This document shows positions 9,550-21,190 of a stretch of 28,774 bases of DNA, piece after piece (the first letter of the stretch is position 1; each line of letters starts with the position of its first letter). Position numbers and translations under genes: made by a program. This DNA comes from Hypsibius dujardini (Eukaryota; Tardigrada; Eutardigrada; Parachela; Hypsibiidae), in the NCBI GenBank assembly GCA_001579985.1, contig LRSR01014635.1:1-28774 (forward strand), given 5' to 3'. The notes beneath the pieces were generated by a model, which searched no databases, was not told the DNA's origin, and saw only the letters and a list, made by a program, of their open reading frames with translations.

Positions 9550-10890
9550 ATATCATTTATAACAGTGACTTGCGTATCTGTCTCTTTGACAGGACCAACG
9601 TTCTGCCACAGATTTTCGCGGTAATTCTAAAACCGAGCACTGCAAATGCGTAAGCAGAAGCTGATGGCAATACTAGCATAGATATAGTAGGTACCTTTGC
9701 TTTGATTGCCTTCCAAATGGGCAGTCAAGTGAAACGCCCAACCAAAAGGTATCCAACCCCGAAAAGCAGCAGCAGCGCAAAGGCAGCAAAACGTAACCAC
9801 GTCGGCGTCTGCACCATATAAGACGTTTTTGCCCGGCAGCCAGCCAGCCCCGCGAGAGGGAGGAGCGCATGCAGTCAGTTCAAACGACAGAGAAAAAAAA
9901 CATGGCACCCGGTTTTCCTCACTGTACTGGGTATGTAAAAGTTCGAGTAGGTCACCGAGCGAGCGTGTACCGAATCGACTGATCAGTCAAGCGTGGACCT
10001 CATGTCTTTCTCTCTTTCTCTTTCTTTTCTTCCTTCGTCACACTCAAAACAATGCCAAGACGCCAAAGGAAAAGGCAAGACAACGAGACCAGCGACCATA
10101 ACGATCGCGGGCGCCTTTTCTTTCACGTCGCCTTGTCTATCTGCAGCAGCGAACCGCGCGAGTAGGTTATGCCCACACAAGTCTATGGCACAATATGCGA
10201 GGAGAAACCGCGCGAGTGAAGAGAAAAAAAACAAGTCTTCAAATTCGCGTCGTCGCACACGCTTCTGATACGTGAACCAGCCTAAACTCTATCAACAGCA
10301 AGTGCACAATGAATATAGAGAATACTTCCACATTTTCTTTTCCGTTTCTCTCCACATAAAAAGAAATGCTGCGTAAATATCCTACTGCTGCTGCTTCTCT
10401 ACGCGATACAGGGCCTTAGTTATTATTTTGCGATGGCAAAAACGGTGTTGGTGTAAAGAAATACGGCGACTTGTCAATGCCTGTAGAAGTGTCTTTTTTT
10501 CTCGTCGTACCGTGGGAATATAGTTTGTGAGACAAAAACAAAACAACGATTCAGACGCAGCGCGCGCAGCCAAGACAAACGTGAAAAATGCACAATAATA
10601 ATAATAACGCGCCGCGACTCTCTCGATGTGCAGTTAAAATTCGTGTGTATATTTCAGGCAAAAATTGCGCCAAAAAAACGTGAGGGAGAGAGAAAAAAAG
10701 AGGGAAAAGGTCAAGAGAGAGAGAGCGAGCGAATTTGGATTGTTTTAGGCAGAGATCAAAATAATTCAAAAACAATAGGTGTGATCATATCATATTGTTC
10801 ACACACGCAGTTGAGGGAGGAACGCGGGGGCCGGGTTACAAAAAAAAGAACAACCAACGAACAAAAATTGTTCTGCCGCTTTTGCACACA
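9550..10890. other. 3' flank of the Dlx gene, presumably including its 3' UTR
   Basis: No gene recognised. This lies directly downstream of the Dlx stop codon on the minus strand. I found no AATAAA on that strand between 9600 and 10890, so the end of the transcript cannot be placed. A purine-rich run (10670-10735) and an (ATA)n tract near 10593-10607 are present. Open frames at 9829-10268 lie on both strands and look incidental. Confidence 0.5.
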
Positions 10891-11538
10891 CTAAGCATTC
10901 CAATGTTTGCCTTGATTGTTGATATTTTCTGAGGTGTAAAAATTGGCGTAAGGATTGGCAGGGATGGTGTGATGGTAGCCCTGATGATGGTGCGGATGGT
11001 GATGGATGGGATGACCGCCGCCGCCGCCGACGCCGACACCGCCAGTGACCGCGCCGGGACCGGGGAGGAAATGAGAGTAGCCGACATTGTTAATGCTGAA
11101 GGGAGACGGCTTCGTGTCCGTCGTCATGGCGTCCCAGTTGGTCATGGGCGGGGTGTAGGCGTTGAGGTTGTTCCCGGTGGGACTGCAGCCTTGCTGTTGT
11201 TGTGGAATGTGACCGTCCGATTGAAGCTGATGCATCATGCCGTGTTGTTGCTGTTGCTGCTGTTGCTGCAGCTGAGGGGAACAGTTTGAGGCTACCTGAA
11301 TGCTATTCCCGTTGGGGGTATGGGCCAGGGGACTGTGGGGACCGTCACCGCTCTCGGAGGGTTGAGGGCTACCGCAGGCCGAACCGCCGTCCGAGTCGGG
11401 TGTGCCGTCGTGCTCGAAGCTGTGACCTTTATCGTCGTCTTTACCGTTGCCGCCGCCGCTGCCGTTGCGAGTGCCGCCGTTGGGATTCTTGCTGATTTTC
11501 TTGTACTTGGACCGCCGGTTCTGAAACCATATTTTCAC
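10891..11538 (-). CDS. Dll: Dlx exon 3 (homeodomain recognition helix and C-terminal domain)
   Basis: The acceptor is ttctctttgttcgcag|GTG. The frame runs 215 codons from [14 protein letters not shown] to HWNA and a TAG at 10891-10893. After the homeodomain come a Gly/Asn/Asp-rich spacer, Ser-Pro motifs ([20 protein letters not shown]), the Gln run, MTNWDAM, a Gly run and a His-rich stretch. The Gln run is written with alternating CAG and CAA codons, which argues against recent slippage. Confidence 0.95.
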   Translation of the reverse strand: MKIWFQNRRSKYKKISKNPNGGTRNGSGGGNGKDDDKGHSFEHDGTPDSDGGSACGSPQPSESGDGPHSPLAHTPNGNSIQVASNCSPQLQQQQQQQQHGMMHQLQSDGHIPQQQQGCSPTGNNLNAYTPPMTNWDAMTTDTKPSPFSINNVGYSHFLPGPGAVTGGVGVGGGGGHPIHHHPHHHQGYHHTIPANPYANFYTSENINNQGKHWNA

Positions 11539-14500
11539 CTGCGAACAAAGAGAACGAATATCACTCAATGATAAAACGAAGCTGATTCGATCGTTTTCTT
11601 CGATTTGTTCTCTTCTGGAATCTTTAATTGATACGAGCTCCGAAGTGTTTTCGAGCTTGAGTTTGATGATTGGTTCACAAAACGTTTCTTATGCTCCCTA
11701 GGATTTTTATGAATTAACATGGACTGAGAAATAAGTTCGCGTTTGTGCTCGAATATTGGTCAACAAAGTGTTGATGATTCAACTAATTGCTTAAATTTTT
11801 TTTTTCAATTGGAAAAGTTGAATCAGTAAACAAGTTGTTCTATTTTGTTCGAATTCTTTTTGGTCGGGATCGGTCATAATTACTGACTGTATCATTTGTC
11901 AAGATATTTTCTAGGAATAAATACTATTAGTCAAATTAATAAAAATATCTGTTTTATTAAAAAACTCAAATACTACCAAAAGTCTCTTTACTTCAACGCA
12001 GATACATGTCGACCTTTGACGTTGTGTTCCCTTGTTCCGCATTCGAAAAAGTTTGCGAATAAATTATAATTTAACTGAGCAATCAACGCTACTGTTCGGT
12101 CAGTTTAATCTATCTCTTGGGTTTCATTCAATTGCAGTGTGTTGTTTAATTAGTGCGATGTTCAGGGTAATTCAATAGTAAATAATTACACTGCTCCAGG
12201 AGACACGCGAACACCTGTATTGTTCACTACTGCAGAACAATGTATACACCGTTAAAGTAGTTGAGTGTGTGCACTTGACTCAACGGCTCGAATTACATCT
12301 ACTTATAAGCGAAATTGTAATCATTATTACGGGTGAAATTGCCGGTTGTTTAGCCGTTCAAAAGTCCCCATCTATGTCCATAGAGTATCTATACATGGGT
12401 GTGCTGTTTTTTATATTTACTGTTTTTTCCCTCCCTTGGTATATATAATGACCGCCAGGAGACGGAGTATGGTACTCTAGCCGTGCCGCAGTCGCCTGCC
12501 GCCGCGCCGTCGCCGTCAATTACGGAACGATAAAATATTGATGACCGGCTTAGCAAGCTCAGAGGAGGAGGACTACTGCTGACGACTCTCCGCTGAGTTG
12601 AAGCTGAAACACGGTTATGAGGGACGTTATCACGGCAGATCTCGGGGAAATGATGCAGTATTAGGAGGATTTACGGCTGTTGTAAACCCATCAAATCCCT
12701 ATGCCACGGACGGAACGCGGACAGACGCAGACATGCGGCGGTATTTCAATAAAATATTATCGTCTCCTCGTTAAAACCATCGGTGAAAAAGTTTTCCCCA
12801 ACTGACCAGCATTAATTTTGGACTAAATAACGAAAGTGGTGCTTTTTTCCCGAGCGATCAGACGAAAAAGAAATACGTTTCCATAATAATATAAAAAATA
12901 TTTAAGACTCAAGATTGTTCATGTCTTTTTTACCTTTATAAAGATTTTATATTACTAACCACATATTTTAGTTTGAAATAAATAAAATTTACTTCCTTCG
13001 AAACTACAAAAATTAGTGTTTATTAAAATAATCCATTAAGTTTACATTAATTGCATTCAATCTAAAAATTATTTATGCTGCTAGGCTAGTTATGTTTATA
13101 AAAATATTTTATTTGAGTAATCTTTTTAGCCGTGCTCCTGTCTTTCAATTTCTAAATGTCCGCCAACGTTCAGTTTTTGTAAGCGACGAACTCGCCTTTA
13201 GTTGCCCTCTTGTACTACATTTCGGTAGCGTGAGATAATTCTGTCACGTCGCGCGCCTCATAATAATAATTCAATATTTCAATAGCACATGCATATCTGC
13301 ACACAAATGGGCTTATTAATCAGCGTAAACAATATCCTAACTCAAAACTAACGAGTCTCCCGGGAGCTCATTTATACTAGACCGCAAACACCAAACTACC
13401 GCACGATAATCCCCCCGACGACATAATCGACTGCATGACAAAATAAATACCCGCCTAAGGAAAACCGCCAGCAAAATCAAACATCGTTATTAGACAGCAA
13501 AAGCCTCAGATGCGATTAAACTCTTTTGTTTAACCTTAATATGTAAAAGCTCCCCCCCTTTGATAAATCTCTCACACATTTATCTGATTTTCGGTACTTA
13601 AAAACAGATTTTCACCCCTCTCTCACGTCGTAGGATAAATCGATCAACATACACTTTTCACTTTTGAAGGACGGACCGACGAACGGAAGGGTCACACGTT
13701 GAGTGGTGCTGCCGTGTTCGTGCGCGGCCGGATGTCGGTGCAATTTGCTCTTGAAAATGTAGCATGCTCCCGCTCTCTTTTGCCCATTTTTGTAGAGTGA
13801 AACAATCTCACTCGTCACCCGCAGTGTTGGCAAGCGCGCACGCCGGAGACTCGCACGCAATGGTCTTTCTCTCTCTCAACTCGACATACTTATATTCTGC
13901 TCTGGAGGGAGAGGCTCTTCATAAATATCAATGACAGGGAATAATATATCCTCTTGAGAAAACAAAGCGCGGGTGTGCTTGGGTGCTTGCATGTGGGGCT
14001 GTAAAATATGGAGTAAGATTGAGGAAATTGTGAAGAAATATTGAAGGAGATTTAATCAATTTTGAGAACTGTAATGAAATTTAGGAAATTTAAAACTTTA
14101 AGAAAGTGCAGTTTTTTTCAAGAAATTGTTAGGAACGTTAATGGAAATTTATCGATGACCTTTATGGGCAATCGTGTCTCTGTTCGCTGCGAGACCCTGA
14201 GGAGAAGGAAGAGAAGCGGGAGGTGGAGTATGAGACTCATCTTTTTGCGTGTAATTAGAAAGACACGGCCGACTATGAAAAAAGGTCACTAGATGCTTAG
14301 CGGGAATGCTGGCTATACCTCATTTTTATGTATACAATACACATTGCATGGAGTGGGGTCTTAGCAATGTTTGATTTTGTTGCCAATAACATTTTTTTTA
14401 TTTATGAAAAACAAATATAGTTTTACTCCTTTTCGTCATAATTGAATAACTTCCCACCGGTACTTCATTTTTTCCAGATATTGATCACGTTTTTTTTTCT

Positions 14501-16847
14501 ATGCAGAATCGAAATCAAAGTATTGCCTATGTTAATTCCTAGTTGAAACAACACATTTATACAGTGATTATTGGCAATCTGATTTGTTGTAGACGTAACA
14601 TTGTGTGTAGCCAATATCTATATGAAAATGCGTTGCGAATGTCTGTAGAAGTATGCAGGAGTATGTATACCACTGGAGGTGAAAGAAAAGCCAGCATACC
14701 TGGGTCTGCGTAAGTCCGAGGGAAGCTGCCAGGTCCGCCCGCTCCGGCAGCGCCAAATACTGTGTCCGCTGAAATCGCTTATTCAGCTGCTGCAGTTGGA
14801 GGCTGGAATAAATAGTCCGCGGTTTCCGCATCTTCTTTCCCTTGCCATTGCGCATAATCGGCACATCTTCCATCCCTGATTTCTCTGCAAAAGTGGCATA
14901 TTTCACTGTTTAGAATAAAGTTTTATCTTATTAACATAAAGAGTGCGTAGAAAATTGCTAAACTGATCTTCGAGATCGCGGTCGAGCATTCAGACAGTTT
15001 CGTTTCATTCAAAACGAGAAACAACGGTTCGTAAAATATAAATTAATAAAATAGCGTACAAAATACGCGCACTGCAAGAGTCGCTCACCGGGAGTCTATT
15101 TTAAAGACCTATTTAAAAGCCGTTTTCATCGGGGATTTACCTCAACGCACATAGTAGACACAAAAGGCCGCACGACATGCCTTAACTCTTTCGCCGTGTG
15201 TGTCTTGCTCAATTCAAAAGTTTCAAGCTGACTTTATGACGGCATGTTGCGCCGCAGCCACACGCCACACACGCAAAAAGGGGCGCTGCTCCATCACGAA
15301 TACCTCTCGCGCGGAGATTGCCTACCCTCCCTTTTCCATTCTTTCCCCGGCCCCGTTTTCTAACTGTTCGGAGTCTGTATAAAAGTTGATGGGCCCGTCG
15401 TGCCGCCCGTGATTGTGCTCTTTATTATAAATAAAAGAGGAAAGAGCTCGCGAGTGAGCGAAAATATATTACAACAATTTTGGAAAATGCGCCTGGAGGT
15501 TCGGCGCGCGCCAAGGCCTCTTTTGCCTTGCCTGCCTCTCTTTCAATTTGCTGGTTTCACCCTTTGCCGCGACGACTTGTTAATCATAAAAATTAATTTT
15601 CTTGACTGATCGCGTGGGCGCTCCGCTGAGAGTGAGGAGTGTAGGGTATAGTAGTATAAAGGTACACCCAGACAGACATTGTGGCGTGGAAAATGGCTAT
15701 GCAGACAGACAGACAGACAGACAGATGATGATATGAAGGAAGCATTGAGAGAGAAGTTAATTAAGGTCACAAACGGACGGCGGTGTGTGAGTGTGTGTGC
15801 CAAGCATTACGGAAGAGTAATGGCATTTCAGTCGATACATTTCTCGACTTTGCTTATGCCTGATTATTTTGAGAAAACGGTTTACACATTAATAATAATC
15901 AACGGAGAAATAAAAAATGCTCCACAAAAAAACCTGAATGAAAGCTGCAAGGACATAATATTTTTGCACAGCATCTAGACGTCGAGCATTGTCGAGACGT
16001 ATTTGCAAGTTTTTTATTACGGGACTAATTTTTCAGATCAATTTTTTACGGCACATTCATGCCTCATATTTGCAATTTTTGGCAAAACCATTGCTCTAAT
16101 TTGTAGAGTTATGCCGACAAAATGACATTTTTTGTTAGTTCCGTCTGCAGAATTAAATTGACTAAATACATTAACGAACATTACACACAATATTAAAACA
16201 TATTATTCTTTCCGATGAAATGAATTTGCAAATTTACCGCTTTTCAAATTAACATAAAACAAAAATATTAAGTATTGCTACTTTCTATTTCGAGAAAAAA
16301 CAAAATCAGTACCTACTTCCAATTACAGAAATTTAAATATTATAGACTAACTTAAGGTTTTTGAATTGAATGACAACTCAATCACACTAAGGAATGCAAT
16401 ATTGCGAGCTTGGGCACTTTATTCCATCCTGCGTTCAGCCTCAATTTGTCATTTTTCTACAAAGTTGTTCTGCCCAGGAAAAGATTTGCAGAAACTAAAC
16501 TTACCCTCACCGGGTGGGCTGGCGCAGGCCGAGGGATAAATACTCATCCCGGAGAATCCGTTCCCTCCGCCATTCTGGTACTGCTGCTGAGCATTATGCA
16601 GATGCTGGGCATAAGGGTATCCCGCGGTCGCCGCCGCGAAGGACCTCGCCGCTGCCGCAGAGTTCGCGGCCGCCGCCGCACTAAACACCGACTCGGCGTG
16701 CTGCTGCTGTTGGACGCCGGGATGGACGCCGGCCACCATGCCCGGGTAGCCGGTACTCCGAATGTTCGGGTAGGGATTGGCCACGGAGTAGGGTCCTGCA
16801 TTGTTGCCCTGAGGTCCGCCACCTCCGTTGCTGTGCATGTTGTCCAT
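10891..16847 (-). CDS. Dll: Distal-less/Dlx homeodomain transcription factor, three exons, 391 aa
   Basis: The model is join(16847..16505, 14884..14700, 11538..10891) on the minus strand. Residues 133-192 form a Dlx-class homeodomain. It begins [20 protein letters not shown] and ends [18 protein letters not shown]. Gln50, Asn51, Arg53, Trp48 and Phe49 are all present, predicting binding to TAATT-type sites. Dlx proteins are nuclear activators that pattern limbs, sensory structures and forebrain. The conserved GKGKK arm precedes the homeodomain, and the N-terminal half ends in the Dll-type CASPP. Family-unusual positions are Lys18 and Asp33, where most members have Arg and Glu. Low-complexity tracts are Ala (57-73), Gln (267-274), Gly (342-351) and His (352-366). 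The second intron interrupts the homeodomain between positions 44 and 45, as in other Dlx genes. The length exceeds the Drosophila protein (about 327 aa), mainly through these tracts. Confidence 0.95.
11539..14699 (-). other. Dlx intron 2 (3161 bp)
   Basis: GT-AG on the minus strand. It is mostly AT-rich with many TAAT/ATTA cores (11880-12180 and 12880-13100). A GC-rich island occurs at about 12475-12545, just after a plus-strand tatatataa. An 82-residue open frame at 13612-13860 (-) has no recognisable motif. No internal gene is called. Confidence 0.8.
14700..14884 (-). CDS. Dll: Dlx exon 2 (homeodomain residues 1-44)
   Basis: The acceptor is ccacttttgcag|AGAAA and the donor is ACCCAG|GTATGC. 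The length of 185 bp fits the size of this exon in other Dlx genes. The first two bases complete codon 115 as GAG (Glu). The exon then reads [17 protein letters not shown] and the homeodomain up to TQTQ, ending in phase 0. Confidence 0.95.
14885..16504 (-). other. Dlx intron 1 (1620 bp)
   Basis: GT-AG on the minus strand, phase 1. It contains a clean (GACA)n array at 15702-15724 and an AT-rich, TAAT-dense half nearer exon 1 (15980-16400). No coding exon is recognised within it. Confidence 0.85.
15702..15724. repeat. (GACA)n microsatellite in Dlx intron 1
   Basis: About six perfect GACA units. A shorter piece, cagacagac, lies 33 bp upstream. Confidence 0.9.
16505..16847 (-). CDS. Dll: Dlx exon 1 (coding part)
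   Basis: It codes for residues 1-114 plus the first base of codon 115. The donor is GGTGAGG|GTAAGT at 16505/16504, phase 1. An in-frame TAA at 16895-16893 precedes the ATG, and no AG acceptor lies between them, so the ATG at 16847 is the natural start if this is the first coding exon. Content: Gly/Asn-rich start, IRSTGYPG, a Gln run (46-49), Ala-rich 57-73, then [10 protein letters not shown], a Gln/Asn/Gly patch and [12 protein letters not shown]. Family-typical pieces are IRST, GYPY and CASPP. Confidence 0.85.
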
Positions 16848-16900
16848 CCAGTAAGTAACGCAAAGTGTGTGTAGCGAGGGAGAGTGAGAGAATTACACAC
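16848..16900 (-). other. Dlx 5' UTR, proximal part
   Basis: On the minus strand this reads from an in-frame TAA (16895-16893) through a pyrimidine-rich run (ttctctcactctccctcgct) to the ATG. The transcription start is not identifiable. I see no convincing TATA box at a fixed distance. Confidence 0.45.
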
Positions 16901-18120
16901 AATTACCGCGCAATAATGTCATGTAATGATCGGCGCAAAGAGGGGAGAAAAAAGCAAGGACAGAGAGAGGGAGAAGGGAAAATTGGACGAGTTAATTGCA
17001 GAAATCAAAAGTCATCTGACTGATTAATCGCTGTAGGAAAACGGCAACGTGTTTCAGTGTGTATGCGAGGATGACGGTTACGGGCCTTGTGTATGAAAGC
17101 ACTGCAAGTATAACGTAGACGAAGAGGGATAATTAGCGGATCCGTTTTAAAAATCACCCCAATTATCCAACAGCACGCCAACTTTTTCCGGGGACTTCGT
17201 GCTGCGCGGACGCTGTCAGAAACGATCAACGCGATGCGATGCGATAAAGGGGGGAAGGGGTGGGGGAGAGAAGTAAATTGCCGGGAATGTTGGACGTGGT
17301 GATGGTTTCTCAAGCCTCAACAAACGGTAGGAATAATAATCGTGAGCTGTGTGTGAAGTGAAGACGAATTATATTTTTCACGGAGGAAAACGATGGGGCT
17401 CTCTTTTCTGTGGAGGGGACGGACTAAATTACAGACAGAGATATATGCGGAGATTATATGAGAGGTCCTCTCTCTCTCTCTTTCTGTGTCTGTCTTCTGA
17501 CTGTTTGACTTACGACATAAGCTCTGGTGATGGTTCGTCCGTGTGTGTGTGTTAATATCACCCCTGCGATAGGCTCTTGACGACCGTCTGACCACGCCCC
17601 GGTGTCAGGATGGGAACCTCGGTATTGGTCCATCCGCGGGTATGATTAATCATTCTCCGAGCTCGCGGTCTGTGCTTACACACTTGCACTCTCCTTTCTA
17701 TTCTTTTCGTGATGGTTTTACAGACAGGCAGACAGACAGACAGACAGACAGGCAGCTGCTGGTGCAAATATATTTCATGAGTCTGGCTTGATCAATTTTT
17801 TTGAACAAGTGGTGTGAGGGGACAATTACCGCGATTAACCGGTGATTTAAACGTCTCATTATACCTCTAAATTGCTGACTGATTAAAATTCACACCATGC
17901 CTCGGTATGATATGTTGAGGCATTCTGCTCTATCCCAACGTGATATCGTACTATAAGACGCATTTTGTGCGCGAAAAAAAGGTCAAATGCAGTTGTCCGA
18001 CGTTTGCTCTCTCATCCCGCTTAATTGACCAGTCCAATACGTTTAAACGCCTCAAAGCTTGCTGTTCCTCAAAAGCACAAAACAAATGTATTATTATTAT
18101 TTAGTATTCGACGGAAAAAA
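16901..18120. other. Dlx upstream flank, proximal 1.2 kb
   Basis: No gene recognised. It holds purine-rich tracts, a TC run at 17469-17500, and a GACA array at 17721-17753. Open frames here overlap on both strands and look incidental. Confidence 0.5.
17721..17753. repeat. (GACA)n microsatellite
   Basis: cagacaggcagacagacaga continues to ggcag at the end, with GGCA variants at both edges. Confidence 0.9.
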
Positions 18121-18135
18121 ACCAAAACTGATAGG

Positions 18136-18360
18136 GATGACAAAACTAAACAAAACTAAGCTTAACTAAGCTAAACTAACACTTTTATTGACTAGTTTTT
18201 TGCCTTAGTTTTTTAGTTTACTACAAAAACTAAACTCACAGTTTTATTTATTAAAAATTCAGTTAGGAAACTAAAAAGTGACTTAATTTTTACTAAAACT
18301 AGGGTTTTTTAGTTACAAAAAAAGCTAAACAAAAACTCTTTAGTAACAAATTTTTGGTTG
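18136..18360 (+). repeat. AAACTAA-rich dispersed repeat, copy 1
   Basis: It starts gatgacaaaactaaac and ends ctttagtaacaaatttttgg plus ttg. Inside, it alternates AAACTAA and its complement TTAGTTT, so the strand can fold on itself. Its two ends match those of copy 2 at 21191-21360 in the same orientation. No coding capacity. It is probably a non-autonomous mobile repeat; class unknown. Confidence 0.6.
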
Positions 18361-21190
18361 ACAAGAAAAAATTAATAAGTTGTCTTTTTATCCTTTTCCA
18401 TTCCTTAAAAGTGATTAATTTCAGAAAATTTTTTACATACGAATGTACACATTTATATGTTAATATTTTCATACTTGGGTTCTCCACACAAGCCCAGCAG
18501 CGAGCGCTAGAGTGTGAAACACACACAAAATTCTGCACAGGGATTTCAATTTTTCTTCTGCGAAAATATAATACCTTTTTGAATGTCTTGAAATTTGACA
18601 GCAAATATGTTTAGTTGAAAAAAAATTCTAATTTGCCGCAGGTGATTCGGTATGCTACGGCTACCAAGTATCTTTTATATGTACAAAGGGGAAAAACTGT
18701 CCGTTTCGTTGAAAGACAGGCGGAAGTGTGGCATACAGTTTTCAACGCGACGACTGTGAGAATATTTCCCACGAAAAAAATGCGCGGAAACGGTGTGGTG
18801 TCTTTTGATTTTGGCCGCGTGAAGCGAGTCTATCGGTATACTAGGTAGCATACCGGAGCAGGCCGACCAATGTGTCACAATCTTTCGTGTTTTGTTGGTA
18901 CGCCCCACGGCCATATACCTCTCACACAAATGTGTATTTCGAATTTCGAACAAAAGACTCGTTTGGCCTGCAAAAAGACGCTTTCTTATTAAAGACGATG
19001 ACGAGAGGAAAAAACACGTCTGAGAATCAACGCGGCGGCACATTTCTCTCTCAACTCAATGCGCTGTGCTTCAATGTCGGCTTGAATGTTCGTCGAATGA
19101 TCGGGGGTGAAGTGAAGAGTTGGTGAGCCAGATTGGTTTTTCTCTTGAGGCCTGTCGCCGTTAGCAGTGAACATGGCCAATTGCTTTCCTCATCACTCGT
19201 TCCACTCAACAACCAACCCCGGCTGCAATCAATTCCACTTTATTTCATAATATATATCAAGGCAGACATGTTGGCTTTTCTGTTTTATTTTCCTCACAAA
19301 CAAATCAATTACCAACATCACGCAGCCTGCATTTTGGTGTGGTTTATTACTACGCTAATGTAGTTTCCAAAAAGATGCTAAACTATTAATGAGGCTGAAA
19401 TCGCAAATTCATTCGGCCAATCATTTGAAATAATATTCAACTTTACCTTTTCACTCGCATTTTTATTAATGCTAAACGGATATATGTAGTGTATGACAAT
19501 AAAGTTGTTTCTAAAATAAATTTTACATATGGGAAGTTAATTTCGTATATTAAAAATACTTATGTCGAATTGTCTAATTTCTACGTCAATTTTCGGGCAG
19601 CCTTCGTTTGTTGCATACTGTATATTCCTCATAGGTCTAATGGGCCTGCTTTATGGTCTCTAGAAATAAGTGACCCTCTCTCCGGCCTGAGATGTATCTC
19701 GTGCTTTCTTTGACGGTGTGCAAATGAAGTAGACGGGGAGTTGATCAAGGCTAGATTAACCATTGTTCCTCATTTGCAGACTCTGTTGTTTCTCGGCATT
19801 GTCTCTTCGTTAGACGTGGGCGGACCAAGAAATTACCGCAAAACATTATAATACGGTCCACTTCAGGTCAACTCCTACAGAAGACATGATTCGCAACAAA
19901 ATAAAAAATAAAGGCAAACTTTTTTCTGTTCAAATTTTTGCCACAATTATCACACTTCAATTATAACAAATAATATAATAATAATTTCGCGCCTAATAAT
20001 TTAATAAATACGGCCCAGCACCTAGTTTGACGTATGGTAATTTGATTAAACATTTGCTGGATAATATGAATTCGTCAATTACTGCGCGAAACTGGACAAT
20101 TTCAATTATTTGTTTAAATTGTTAAATTATTTAATTTTCAGTGTTTTGGAAAATTAAGATGTAATACTACAGGAATAGTGTTTTCTGCTCAGACAGACAC
20201 GCCACCCAGACAGATGCCCGCCTACACAAATCCAGACAACAAGTCATTCCGGGTCTTTGGGGGGCTTACACGATGTCTGCGCGCCAGGTCCCCCGCAGGA
20301 GTTAAAATCTCCAGAAAATCGATAATAAAGCCCAAAGTGGACTTATCCAGTGACTTTCACGGGGTGTGCACGCTCTCTCTGGTGGTGTGTGGGAGGATTA
20401 TGTCTGGATGAGCGATTCATCAGCATACGCTAGCTGTAACTTTTACCTTTCCGTAGCGATTCGTAAAACTCCAAGACACAGACAACTAACGTATATATAT
20501 ATATAGATAGACTGTAGACAACCCCGCCGTATTTATACCTGGTCCATCCTCACCCCAGGGGACCGTGCCATTAAATGGCCCCGTCTTGAGATATGTTGTC
20601 TGTCTATGTGTCTGGTCTGACGCGTCTACACCATGGAATTCAAATTTAACCACCATCAAAAAGGTACATCATCCCATCATGAATCAGACACAGACACAGA
20701 CAGACAAGGCAGCTAGAGACACTACTACAAGGTCTTGAGCATGAGATGAGCACGCCCAGGTAGTGATGGACGTTGTCTGGTGGGGAGAGATGGGTGGGAA
20801 AGAACAATATCAATCGTTGATAAACTATCAATACCCGGACACACAATCACCTTATCTGTCTGTCTGACTCTGGACTATTCGCGGCGCCGCATCATCATCA
20901 TAAACGGGAACAATGGGCCCGAGTTATGATGACGACCGACGGCGCGGCGGCGGCGGCGGCGGCGACGGGAAGAACACGAGTCGCCTGCACTCATCCACAA
21001 CCATGTATGTGCAAAGGCGGTTCCTGGAGTCATCACACTAGTTGACAGTTGGATGACTGTAAAAATTCATAACTGCCAGGATTTTCTTCTCACACCCGAT
21101 ACCCAGTGGACGTAGCGTGGCAAAATGTCGCAAAATGTTCTCATTGACAGTATATTATCCACATAAATTTTGAGCGAAGAAGGAAAACAC
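18361..21190. other. Dlx upstream flank, non-coding
   Basis: No gene recognised. The segment 19890-20160 is very AT-rich and dense in TAAT/ATTA homeodomain cores. A (TA)n tract lies at 20491-20505 and GACA-type pieces at 20685-20705. Open frames between 18615 and 19713 lack any family resemblance. Confidence 0.5.
20880..20990. repeat. GC-rich patch with (CGG)n trinucleotide repeat
   Basis: ggcgcggcggcggcggcggc and following bases (20940-20963) sit in a GC-rich block that also has cat trinucleotides (20891-20902). This stands out against AT-rich surroundings. It could be a small CpG island or an unrecognised transcript start; I see no coding evidence. Confidence 0.6.

Noticed and set aside
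10969-11571. Plus-strand frames opposite Dlx exon 3
   Set aside because: They are shadows of the GC-rich antisense of a well-supported homeobox exon.
13612-13860. 82-residue minus-strand frame within Dlx intron 2
   Set aside because: No motif, no clear splice sites in phase with exons 2 and 3, and inclusion would break the homeodomain.
16410-16902. Other-frame and plus-strand open frames over Dlx exon 1
   Set aside because: Shadow frames. Only the frame with CASPP, the phase-1 donor and the join to exon 2 makes a Dlx protein.
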